Source of the DNA: JBKEDF01 sp047975325
GTDB taxonomy: Bacteria; Pseudomonadota; Alphaproteobacteria; Rhodobacterales; Rhodobacteraceae
Direction: 5' to 3'
Assembly: GCA_047975325.1 (NCBI GenBank)
Contig: JBKEDF010000021.1
Span: 1 to 7,972 of the forward strand
DNA: 7,972 nucleotides
The notes beneath the pieces were generated by a model. The model searched no databases. It was given only the letters and a program-made list of their open reading frames with translations, and had not been told where the DNA came from. The translations under genes and the position numbers were made by a program. Positions 1-6,344 of the stretch are shown here, in pieces (within the stretch, counting starts at the first letter, position 1; every line of letters begins with the position of its first letter).

Positions 1-1490
1 AGCTGGGGCATAAATGCGTGATTGAAACCGGCGCCGGTGCAAGGGCCGGTTTTTCGGATACCAATTACAAGGCCGCCGGGGTGGAAATCGTCAAGACCGC
101 AGCCGCACTTTTCAAAGCCGCTGATGTTGTGGTGAAGGTGCGTGGCCCGGAAGAGGTTGAGGCCAAGCGCCTGCGCGAGGGACAGACGCTGATTTCCTTC
201 TTCTGGCCTGCTCAGAATGAAGCCCTGATGGAACTGTGCCGCGCCAGGGGTGCCACGGTTGTTGCGATGGATATGGTCCCGCGGATTTCCCGCGCCCAGA
301 AAATGGATGCGCTGTCTTCCATGGCCAATATCGCAGGCTATCGCGCGGTGATCGAGGCAGGCAATAATTTCGGCCGCTTCTTTACCGGACAGGTCACGGC
401 TGCGGGCAAGGTTCCGCCCGCAAAGGTGCTGATCGTGGGGGCAGGGGTTGCGGGCCTGGCAGCAATCGGAACTTCCACCTCACTCGGGGCGATCACCTAT
501 GCCTTCGATGTGCGCCCGGAAGTAGCCGAACAGATCGAATCCATGGGGGCCGAATTCGTCTTTCTGGAATTTGAGGAAGCGCAGGACGGGGCCGCGACAG
601 GCGGCTATGCCGCACCCTCCAGCCCGGAATTCCGTGAAAAGCAGCTGGCCAAGTTTCAGGAGCTTGCGCCGGATATCGATATCGTCATCACGACAGCCCT
701 CATCCCGGGCCGGCCCGCACCGAAGCTCTGGACCGAAGATATGGTCAAGGCCATGAAACCCGGTTCCGTCGTGGTGGATCTGGCCGCCGAACGGGGCGGC
801 AATTGCGACCTGACCGTGCCGGATGAAAAGATCGTGTCCGACAATGGTGTCACCATCGTCGGCTATACCGACTTCCCCAGCCGCATGGCGGCGCAGTCCT
901 CAACGCTTTATGGCAATAATATCCGCCACATGCTGGCGGACCTGACACCGCAAAAGGATGGCGTCATCAACCATGATATGGAAGATGACGTGATCCGTGG
1001 CGCCACGGTTACCAAGGGCGGGGAAATCACCTATCCGCCACCGCCGCCCAAGGTACAGGCGATTGCCGCGGCAAAGCCCAAGGAAAAAGCCAGGGAACTG
1101 ACAGCGGAAGAAAAACGTGCGCAGGAAGTTGCGGAATTCAAGGAGCAGACCCGCAATCAGGTAACACTTCTGGCTGTGGGGGGCGCGCTTGTCCTTCTTG
1201 CCGGACTTTTCACACCTGCCAGTTTCATGTCGCATTTCATCGTCTTCGTGCTGGCCTGTTTTGTGGGCTTCCAGGTCATCTGGAATGTTGCCCACAGCCT
1301 GCACACGCCGCTGATGTCGGTGACGAATGCGATTTCGTCGATCATCATCCTTGGCGCGCTGATGCAGATCGGCTCCGGCAGTTGGCTGGTGATGATTCTG
1401 GCGGCGCTTTCGGTCTTCATGGCCGGGGTCAATATTTTCGGTGGTTTCATGGTGACCCGGCGCATGCTGGCCATGTTCCAGAAGTCGTAA
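1..1490 (+). CDS. pntA: NAD(P) transhydrogenase subunit alpha, fused type (5'-truncated by window edge)
   Basis: Alpha subunit of the inner-membrane proton-translocating transhydrogenase, which transfers hydride from NADH to NADP+ driven by proton re-entry. The frame is open to the left edge (codons LGHKC before the GTG at 18), so that GTG is internal and roughly 25-35 N-terminal residues are missing. Counting from codon 18, residues 1 to about 345 are the cytosolic NAD-binding domain I: FFWPAQN at 61-67, PRISRAQ at 88-94, the Rossmann motif GAGVAG at 141-146 and TALIPG at 226-231. A proline run (340-344) and a charged helix-like linker (353-378) lead to about four membrane helices at 382-480, containing HSLHTPLMSVTNAIS. 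The domain I and membrane parts are fused as in E. coli and Rhodobacter, rather than split into PntAA/PntAB as in Rhodospirillum. It ends TAA, 13 bases before pntB. Identification is secure from family motifs along the whole length. Confidence 0.97.
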   Translation, partial: LGHKCVIETGAGARAGFSDTNYKAAGVEIVKTAAALFKAADVVVKVRGPEEVEAKRLREGQTLISFFWPAQNEALMELCRARGATVVAMDMVPRISRAQKMDALSSMANIAGYRAVIEAGNNFGRFFTGQVTAAGKVPPAKVLIVGAGVAGLAAIGTSTSLGAITYAFDVRPEVAEQIESMGAEFVFLEFEEAQDGAATGGYAAPSSPEFREKQLAKFQELAPDIDIVITTALIPGRPAPKLWTEDMVKAMKPGSVVVDLAAERGGNCDLTVPDEKIVSDNGVTIVGYTDFPSRMAAQSSTLYGNNIRHMLADLTPQKDGVINHDMEDDVIRGATVTKGGEITYPPPPPKVQAIAAAKPKEKARELTAEEKRAQEVAEFKEQTRNQVTLLAVGGALVLLAGLFTPASFMSHFIVFVLACFVGFQVIWNVAHSLHTPLMSVTNAISSIIILGALMQIGSGSWLVMILAALSVFMAGVNIFGGFMVTRRMLAMFQKS

Positions 1491-1495
1491 GGAGG
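1489..1495 (+). promoter_or_regulatory. Shine-Dalgarno sequence of pntB, overlapping the pntA stop codon
   Basis: AAGGAGG lies 8 bases before the pntB ATG, and its first two bases are the last two of the pntA TAA. A near-perfect site embedded in the upstream stop codon fits coupled, stoichiometric translation of the two subunits. It also fixes the pntB start at 1504. Confidence 0.85.
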
Positions 1496-1503
1496 CGCGC
1501 ATA

Positions 1504-2949
1504 ATGGAATACGGATTTACCACAGCCGCCTATGTTGTCGCAGCGGTTCTTTTCATTCTGAGCCTCGGCGGATTGTCAAATCAGGAAAGCGCCAAACGCG
1601 CAGTCTGGTATGGCATCGTCGGTATGGCGCTGGCCGTCATCGCCACGCTTCTGGGGCCGGGTAGCGGGCTTTGGCTTTTCTCGCTTCTCCTGATTGCGGC
1701 GGGCGGCACCGGCGGCTGGATCGTTGCACAGCGCGTACAGATGACCGAGATGCCGCAGCTTGTCGCGGCAATGCATTCGCTCGTCGGTCTTGCTGCCGTT
1801 TTCATCGGGTTCAACGCGGAAGCTGAAATGGTTCGCGTCGCGGCAATGCAGACTGCGGGTGATACAGCGGCGCTGGAGGCCCTCAAGGGGTTTGCCGCCA
1901 AGGTTGCCGAAAAGGCCCCGGTGGAAATCAACATCCTGCAGATCGAGGTCTTTCTGGGTGTCTTCATCGGTGCGGTAACCTTTACCGGCTCCGTCATTGC
2001 CTATGGGAAGCTTGCCGGAAAGGTGGATGGCAAGGCCAGGAAACTGCCTGGCGGGCATCTGCTTAATGCAGCGGCGGCGGCAGTTTCGGCGATTCTGCTC
2101 ATCATGTATATCAATGATGCCGGAAGCTGGACGCTGATCCTGATGGCTGCGCTGGCGCTTTTTATCGGCTATCACCTGATCATGGGGATCGGTGGCGCGG
2201 ATATGCCGGTCGTGGTTTCGATGCTCAACAGTTATTCGGGCTGGGCAGCGGCGGCAATCGGCTTTTCGCTTTCCAATGATCTGCTGATCGTCGTGGGCGC
2301 GCTGGTCGGATCCTCCGGTGCGATCCTGAGCTATATCATGTGCAAGGCGATGAACCGTTCCTTCATTTCGGTGATCCTTGGTGGATTTGGCAATACCACG
2401 GGTCCCGCGATGGAAGTCGAGGGCGAACAGATCGCCATTGATGCCGATGGTGTGGCGGCCGCGCTTAATGAGGCCGAATCGGTGATCATCGTGCCGGGCT
2501 ATGGCATGGCCGTGGCCCAGGCCCAGCAATCGGTCAGCGAATTGACCCGCAAGCTCCGCGCAAGGGGTAAGAAGGTACGGTTTGCCATCCACCCGGTTGC
2601 AGGCCGGCTGCCGGGCCACATGAACGTGCTTCTGGCCGAGGCGAAGGTTCCCTATGACATCGTTCTGGAGATGGATGAGATCAATGAGGATTTCCCCGAA
2701 ACCGACGTGGCGATCATCATTGGTTCGAATGACATCGTAAACCCCGCAGCGCAGGAAGATCCGAACAGCCCCATCGCCGGAATGCCGGTGCTGGAGGTCT
2801 GGAAGGCCAAGCAGGTTTTCGTTTCCAAACGTGGTCAGGGAACGGGATATTCCGGTATCGAAAACCCGCTTTTCTACAAGGAAAACACGCGGATGTTCTA
2901 TGGTGATGCCAAGAAGAGCATCGATACGCTCCTGCCGATGGTGGAATAG
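1504..2949 (+). CDS. pntB: NAD(P) transhydrogenase subunit beta
   Basis: Beta subunit of the transhydrogenase, carrying most of the proton channel and the NADP(H)-binding domain III. Of 481 residues, about 1-290 are membrane-spanning: the N-terminus YGFTTAAYVVAAVLFILSL, then MPQLVAAMHSLVGLAAVFIGF with H91, aligning with the proton-channel histidine of E. coli PntB, then GGADMPVVVSMLNSYSGWAA with N242. Domain III follows: VPGYGMAVAQAQ at 330-341, HPVAGRLPGHMNVLLAEA at 363-380, the NADP-pocket segment GSNDIVNPAA at 407-416 (E. coli has GANDTVNPAA), KRGQGTGYSGIENPLF at 442-457 and GDAKKS at 467-472. The protein is about 19 residues longer than the 462 of E. coli. The excess lies mostly at 105-140, between two membrane helices. 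It is last in the operon and is followed by a strong terminator. The start is set by the Shine-Dalgarno at 1489. Confidence 0.98.
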   Translation: MEYGFTTAAYVVAAVLFILSLGGLSNQESAKRAVWYGIVGMALAVIATLLGPGSGLWLFSLLLIAAGGTGGWIVAQRVQMTEMPQLVAAMHSLVGLAAVFIGFNAEAEMVRVAAMQTAGDTAALEALKGFAAKVAEKAPVEINILQIEVFLGVFIGAVTFTGSVIAYGKLAGKVDGKARKLPGGHLLNAAAAAVSAILLIMYINDAGSWTLILMAALALFIGYHLIMGIGGADMPVVVSMLNSYSGWAAAAIGFSLSNDLLIVVGALVGSSGAILSYIMCKAMNRSFISVILGGFGNTTGPAMEVEGEQIAIDADGVAAALNEAESVIIVPGYGMAVAQAQQSVSELTRKLRARGKKVRFAIHPVAGRLPGHMNVLLAEAKVPYDIVLEMDEINEDFPETDVAIIIGSNDIVNPAAQEDPNSPIAGMPVLEVWKAKQVFVSKRGQGTGYSGIENPLFYKENTRMFYGDAKKSIDTLLPMVE

Positions 2950-2984
2950 GCCCGCCAATTCGGGTGGGTTACGTAAAATAAAAC

Positions 2985-3011
2985 GAGGCCCCGGTTTGTC
3001 CGGGGCCTCTT
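2985..3011 (+). terminator. Intrinsic terminator of pntAB
   Basis: A perfect 10-bp inverted repeat, GAGGCCCCGG (2985-2994) and CCGGGGCCTC (3000-3009), encloses a 5-base loop TTTGT. It begins 35 bases after the pntB stop codon. The downstream tract TTCCTGTTTC is only moderately T-rich, while an A-rich run AAAATAAAA precedes the stem, so some activity in the opposite direction is possible. Confidence 0.85.
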
Positions 3012-3180
3012 CCTGTTTCGGGTGCTCCTGCCCTTGATAGGCACACTCCGGAAGTGATTTTCACGATGGCGGATCAAAAGCGTTTGGTCGCATTTTAAGG
3101 AATAGGCCCGGTGGCAATACTTGCATTTTCAAACCGGCAAGTGTAAGCGGAACAGCGGTGCCACACCAGCAAGGTGACGA
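3012..3180 (+). other. Non-coding region upstream of the flippase gene
   Basis: This gap of about 170 bases between the pntAB terminator and the flippase should hold the flippase promoter, because the terminator isolates the gene from pntAB. I find no pair of boxes close to the sigma-70 consensus. TTGATA at 3034-3039 resembles a -35 box, but the hexamer at the right spacing (ATTTTC, 3057-3062) is a poor -10. An imperfect inverted repeat ACTTGC (3119-3124) and GCAAGT (3137-3142), with a 12-base spacer, could be an operator or a chance match. No JUMPstart/ops element (GGCGGTAGC) of the kind seen before some polysaccharide clusters is present. Confidence 0.35.
3171..3176 (+). promoter_or_regulatory. 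Probable Shine-Dalgarno sequence of the flippase gene
   Basis: AAGGTG lies 4 bases before the GTG at 3181. It is a weaker and closer site than those of the neighbouring genes, but an in-frame TGA at 3175-3177 rules out any start further upstream. Confidence 0.45.
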
Positions 3181-4578
3181 GTGCAATTCCGAAAATTTCT
3201 TACATCCGATACGCTGCGGGGGCGGGCCCTGCGCGGAACCGCGATTACCCTTGGCAGCAGCCTGGGTCAGCAGGCCATCCGACTTGCCTCCAACCTGATT
3301 CTGACGCGGCTGCTTTTCCCTGAGGCCTTCGGCCTCATGGCGCTGATCCAGACTTTCGTGATCGGTCTGGAAATGTTTTCCGATGTTGGGCTTCAGCCAT
3401 CAATCGTCCAGAACCGGCGCGGTACAGAACCCAATTTCCTGAATACTGCCTGGACCATCGGTATCATTCGCGGCTTCGTGCTCTGGTTTGTCGCCTGTGC
3501 ACTTGCATGGCCACTTTCGGTTTTCTACGATAATTCCCAAATGCTGTACCTTCTGCCGGTGGTGGGGTTCAACGCGGTCATTTCCGGCTTTATTACCACC
3601 AAAACGGCAGTTGCATTTCGAAAGATCAATCTGGGGATGCAGGCCGCCCTCAGCCTCGGTGGCCAGGCCGTTGGCGTGGTGGCCATGATCACAATCGCCT
3701 ATCTATGGCCTTCGGTATGGGCTTTGGTTATCGGCGGGCTGATCGGGAACCTGGTCGATATGTTGCTGCATCATCGCTTCCTGCCAGGCGAAAGGAACCG
3801 GCTTTGTTGGGACCGCAGTGCCATATCCGAATTGATCAGCTTCGGTCAGTACATCTTCCTCAGTACGATTGCCGCATTCATAGGACGGCAGGGTGACAAG
3901 CTGATTTTGGGCAAGCTCGTGAGCCTGTTCAGTCTCGGCATCTATAACATTGCCTTTTTTCTGGCCAACTTCCCCACGATGTTGGGGGAGATGGTGGCCG
4001 GACAAATTCTGTTTCCGCTTTACAGCGAACGACGGCCTTCCGAAAACATCGCCAACATGGCGAAACTGAAAAGGGCGCGTAATCTGGTAACGGGATCGCT
4101 GATTGCGCTGAACCTTCTGGTGGGGTTGATCGGTGTCGGTTTGGTCAACATCATGTACGACGCCCGCTATACTGAGGCAGGGCCAATGCTGGTGATCATG
4201 GCCCTTTCCCAGATTCCACCCGCCCTGTTGATCGGAAATTCCCAACTGCTGCTGGCTGAAGGCAATTCCCGCGACTTTTCAATCATTGTCTGGGTTCAGG
4301 CCGCTTTACATATAACCGGACTGCTTGTGGGCTACTGGCTGCTTGGGATGTTCGGTGTCCTCCTTGTCCCCGGCCTCGTTGCAATCCTGTACTATCCCCT
4401 GCAGCAGTATTTTCTGGCAAAGCACGCTGGGGTCGATCTCCGCCGTGATGCCATTTTTGCCCTCATAGGGCTGGTTCTGGGCAGTGGGGTCATATTCGTC
4501 AATTTAGGACCCGTTTCCGAATTCGTCGGCAGCTCCATTGCCGGGGCATCGTCCAATATTGGCGCTTGGATAAACTGA
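3181..4578 (+). CDS. Oligosaccharide/polysaccharide flippase, Wzx/PST (MATE/MVF superfamily)
   Basis: A 465-residue polytopic inner-membrane protein, probably flipping lipid-linked oligosaccharides across the membrane for surface polysaccharide export. The N-terminus matches the family pattern: a basic start, then RGTAITLGSSLGQQ (18-31), RLASNLILTRLLFPEAFGLM (34-53) and FSDVGLQPSIVQ (66-77). The mid-protein QGDKLILGKLVSLFSLGIYN (237-256) fits the internal repeat of PST flippases. Hydrophobic segments recur near 20-42, 48-66, 91-112, 120-140, 155-175, 178-196, 217-235, 247-267, 303-324, 333-357, 366-388, 390-410 and 424-441, about 12-13 helices, as expected. The start is GTG at 3181, the first possible in frame. 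No glycosyltransferase, polymerase or chain-length gene lies beside it, so the exported glycan is unknown. By eye it contains four ATA, two TTA and one CTA codons that pntAB seems to avoid, a mild sign of separate ancestry. Confidence 0.85.
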   Translation: MQFRKFLTSDTLRGRALRGTAITLGSSLGQQAIRLASNLILTRLLFPEAFGLMALIQTFVIGLEMFSDVGLQPSIVQNRRGTEPNFLNTAWTIGIIRGFVLWFVACALAWPLSVFYDNSQMLYLLPVVGFNAVISGFITTKTAVAFRKINLGMQAALSLGGQAVGVVAMITIAYLWPSVWALVIGGLIGNLVDMLLHHRFLPGERNRLCWDRSAISELISFGQYIFLSTIAAFIGRQGDKLILGKLVSLFSLGIYNIAFFLANFPTMLGEMVAGQILFPLYSERRPSENIANMAKLKRARNLVTGSLIALNLLVGLIGVGLVNIMYDARYTEAGPMLVIMALSQIPPALLIGNSQLLLAEGNSRDFSIIVWVQAALHITGLLVGYWLLGMFGVLLVPGLVAILYYPLQQYFLAKHAGVDLRRDAIFALIGLVLGSGVIFVNLGPVSEFVGSSIAGASSNIGAWIN

Positions 4579-4607
4579 GGTGGAATATCAATAGATATGC
4601 TTCCGCC

Positions 4608-4633
4608 CCCGATACGATTTTCGTCGGGTGTTT
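4608..4633 (+). terminator. Candidate intrinsic terminator of the flippase gene
   Basis: In the 53-base gap between the convergent genes, CCCGA (4608-4612) pairs with TCGGG (4624-4628). An inner CGA/TCG pair (4615-4617 and 4621-4623) closes a TTT loop, leaving a TA bulge. The following TGTTT is short and runs into the stop codon of the opposite gene. On the other strand the stem is followed by G-rich sequence, so it would serve only the + strand gene. The structure is interrupted and weaker than the pntB terminator. Confidence 0.4.
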
Positions 4634-5498
4634 ATCCGGTTGAATCCGGTAGGGGGATAACCATTCCGTCCCGCCCAACAACCATCGATCCGTTCCAGGT
4701 TCCGGAAACCTCCTTACGCCAATCCGCTTCGCCAAAGTCGGGGTCATCTGCAGGGACAAGATGATTAAGGACAAGCTTGCCGACCATGGCGGCGGAGGCG
4801 ATACGGCCCACATCTGCAGCAGGGGTATGGGAGGCCATCAGATGTTCCCGCAGCCGCCCGGCCGAGGCCGTCCGCGCAACAAGCTTGTCAACCCCGGCCA
4901 CCAGCATCGCCTCATGGACCAGGACATTCGCCCCGGCTGCAAAATCCGCCAGCGGTGCAAAATAACAGGTATCACCTGAAAAGACCGCGCTTTTGCCATC
5001 ATGGTCGAAACGGAAGGCAAAGCTATCCGTGATGGGCGGATGATCAACCCGCAGGGCACGGGTTCGAATGCCGTCAAAATCGACTTCCCAGCCATCTGAA
5101 ATGGTATGGATTTCAACCATATTCACAATAGGCGGACGGCCTTCATCCTCCAGTCGGATCTCATGATCAAAGGCCATCGCCTTCAGGAACTGCTGCCAGT
5201 AATCTTCCGTTCCTGCGGGTCCGTAAACGGGGAATTTCCGGTTCATTCCGGTTGTCCATGCAGTATAGATCAGCGGGCCAAGTTCCATCAGATGGTCGGA
5301 ATGCAGGTGAGTAATGAAGATCGCATCGATCTCCATCAGGTTGGTTCCGGCCTCGACCACACTGCGCGCGGCGCCGATCCCGCAGTCTATCAGCAGATTC
5401 TTTCCGCCGAGACGCAAGAGCGATGCCGTCGGCATCGCCCCGCCCTGCCGAATTGCAGGCCCGCCCTTCGTGCCGAGCAAGACAATCTCATTGCGCAT
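4632..5498 (-). CDS. Metallo-beta-lactamase-fold hydrolase, RNase Z/AtsA-like group
   Basis: A 288-residue soluble protein, probably binding two zinc ions and hydrolysing an ester, lactone or phosphodiester. No signal peptide is seen, so it is likely cytosolic. Numbering from the ATG at 5498, the metal-binding motif THLHSDH is at 63-69 (H64, H66, D68, H69). Further likely ligands are H153 in RVDHPP, D176 in FSGDT and H246 in LNHLVP. Also conserved are the strand LLIDCGIG (35-42), VHEAML (194-199) and SHTPAADVG (223-231). This order matches the RNase Z/AtsA branch of the superfamily, but I see no obvious flexible-arm exosite, and the operon partners are metabolic, so tRNA 3' processing is doubtful. 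A TTG at 5513 is in frame, but ATG 5498 has AGGAGG six bases upstream and is preferred. It is last in the minus-strand operon, 11 bases after the usp stop. The substrate is unknown. Confidence 0.85.
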   Translation of the reverse strand: MRNEIVLLGTKGGPAIRQGGAMPTASLLRLGGKNLLIDCGIGAARSVVEAGTNLMEIDAIFITHLHSDHLMELGPLIYTAWTTGMNRKFPVYGPAGTEDYWQQFLKAMAFDHEIRLEDEGRPPIVNMVEIHTISDGWEVDFDGIRTRALRVDHPPITDSFAFRFDHDGKSAVFSGDTCYFAPLADFAAGANVLVHEAMLVAGVDKLVARTASAGRLREHLMASHTPAADVGRIASAAMVGKLVLNHLVPADDPDFGEADWRKEVSGTWNGSMVVGRDGMVIPLPDSTG

Positions 5499-5504
5499 GG
5501 CCAG

Positions 5505-5510
5505 CCTCCT
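5505..5510 (-). promoter_or_regulatory. Shine-Dalgarno sequence of the metallo-hydrolase gene, overlapping the usp stop codon
   Basis: On the minus strand TGAGGAGG joins the usp stop codon to a perfect AGGAGG core, six bases before the ATG at 5498. It decides the start in favour of ATG 5498 over the in-frame TTG at 5513, and suggests translational coupling to usp. Confidence 0.8.
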
Positions 5511-6328
5511 CAATGTGCCAGAAATACCGGGATTCGGGTGCGGGCCATGACATCATGCGTCACACCACCGAACAAGTCCTCGCGGAACTTGGAATGTTCG
5601 AATGCGCCCATCACGATCAGTTCCGCACCCAGCTTGTCTGCCTGGCCCAAAAGGGTTGCGGCAATACCACCGGCGGCAACCGGCACATCAATCCAGTTGG
5701 CCTTGAGCCCCAGCCGCTCCAGCGACGTCTTGGGGTCCAGCCCTTCGCCATCCTGACAGGCGGTGCCGGGTTCACCCACCGTGACGATGGTGATTTCGTC
5801 CTTGGTATCCAGCAATCGAAAGGCACTGGACAGTGACCGCGCGGCGGCGCGGCTTCCATCCCAGGCAATCATCACCCTGGAGGAAACGCGGCTTGAATCC
5901 ACCCCCTCGGGAAAGGCAATGACGGGTCGGCCACTAAGCAGGGCGATCCGGTCGGGATGCAGGCTCGACTTGCGCGAACCATGTTCGGGAATGCCCACCA
6001 ATGTCACATCGAAAAAGCGTGAGGCTTCCGCCACGCTGGTCTTGTCACTGCGGACCAGATGAATACGGTCCTGGTCAAGCATCCCGGTCGCCTTGCGGAA
6101 ATCTGCCTCTATCTTGGCGGCTGCGTCTTTCTGCGTCTGACGCAGGGAGGCAACAATGGCCGAGGGAAGCCAGCTATATTCACTGGTGGCCGGCGGCATG
6201 TTTTCAATCCTGGGAACAAAGCCCGTCAGATGTGCGCCATAGGTTTTCTGAATGGCAATTCCCGCACGCAGGGCCACGTCGGCCTGTGGCGCGCCATCAA
6301 GGGCTACGAGGATATTTTTCAACGGCAT
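5510..6328 (-). CDS. Universal stress protein, tandem UspA-type domains
   Basis: A 272-residue cytosolic protein with two Usp folds. Domain 1 (about 1-140) opens with the typical strand KNILVALDGA (4-13), but its nucleotide-loop region VGIPEHGSRKSSLHPDR (111-127) is degenerate. Domain 2 (about 150-272) has the strand RVMIAWDGSR (151-160) and the loop MGAFEHSKFREDLFGGVTHD (240-259), ending in the usual IPVFLAH strand. In the common family form of this loop, GAYGHSRxRExxxGGVT, the position of E244 is glycine, so nucleotide binding by the G-x2-G-x9-G motif may be altered. It lies between the aldehyde dehydrogenase (16-base gap) and the hydrolase (11-base gap). Usp genes are known in transporter operons, such as teaD with the ectoine TRAP transporter, which suggests a role in controlling uptake or pathway activity. 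ATG 6328 is preceded by GGAGAAG at six bases. Family is certain, role inferred. Confidence 0.92.
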   Translation of the reverse strand: MPLKNILVALDGAPQADVALRAGIAIQKTYGAHLTGFVPRIENMPPATSEYSWLPSAIVASLRQTQKDAAAKIEADFRKATGMLDQDRIHLVRSDKTSVAEASRFFDVTLVGIPEHGSRKSSLHPDRIALLSGRPVIAFPEGVDSSRVSSRVMIAWDGSRAAARSLSSAFRLLDTKDEITIVTVGEPGTACQDGEGLDPKTSLERLGLKANWIDVPVAAGGIAATLLGQADKLGAELIVMGAFEHSKFREDLFGGVTHDVMARTRIPVFLAH

Positions 6329-6334
6329 TTTTTT

Positions 6335-6341
6335 CTTCTCC
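6335..6341 (-). promoter_or_regulatory. Shine-Dalgarno sequence of usp
   Basis: GGAGAAG on the minus strand lies just after the aldehyde dehydrogenase stop codon and is separated from the usp ATG by six A residues. The A-rich spacer should keep the site unstructured. Confidence 0.65.
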
Positions 6342-6344
6342 GCC

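Noticed and set aside
18..20. GTG at 18 as the pntA start
   Set aside because: The frame is open upstream and the residues there (LGHKC) continue the expected PntA N-terminal domain, so the gene begins outside the window.
900..1523. 207-codon open frame antisense to the 3' end of pntA
   Set aside because: The composition is that of a shadow frame, with no family resemblance, and it overlaps the conserved membrane region of PntA.
1576..2958. 460-codon open frame antisense to pntB
   Set aside because: It lies entirely opposite a well-conserved gene, its translation is rich in His/Arg/Asp with no recognisable domain, and it reflects GC bias at third codon positions of pntB.
2951..2968. Small hairpin CCCGCC/GGTGGG directly after the pntB stop
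   Set aside because: Six pairs including a wobble and no T-run; the perfect stem at 2985-3009 is the evident terminator.
4585..4598. AT-rich hairpin ATATC/GATAT between the convergent genes
   Set aside because: Only five weak pairs with a 4-base loop, too unstable to claim a function.
4634..4650. Direct repeat ATCCGGT at 4634-4640 and 4644-4650
   Set aside because: Seven bases repeated twice, inside the last codons of the hydrolase. This is within chance expectation, with no sign of an attachment site or transposon end.
5499..5513. TTG start at 5513 extending the hydrolase by five residues
   Set aside because: The extension would translate the AGGAGG site itself; the ATG at 5498 has ideal spacing and begins with the conserved strand.
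5106..5756. 216-codon + strand frame across the hydrolase/usp junction
   Set aside because: It runs antisense to two clearly identified genes and its peptide shows no domain or membrane pattern.
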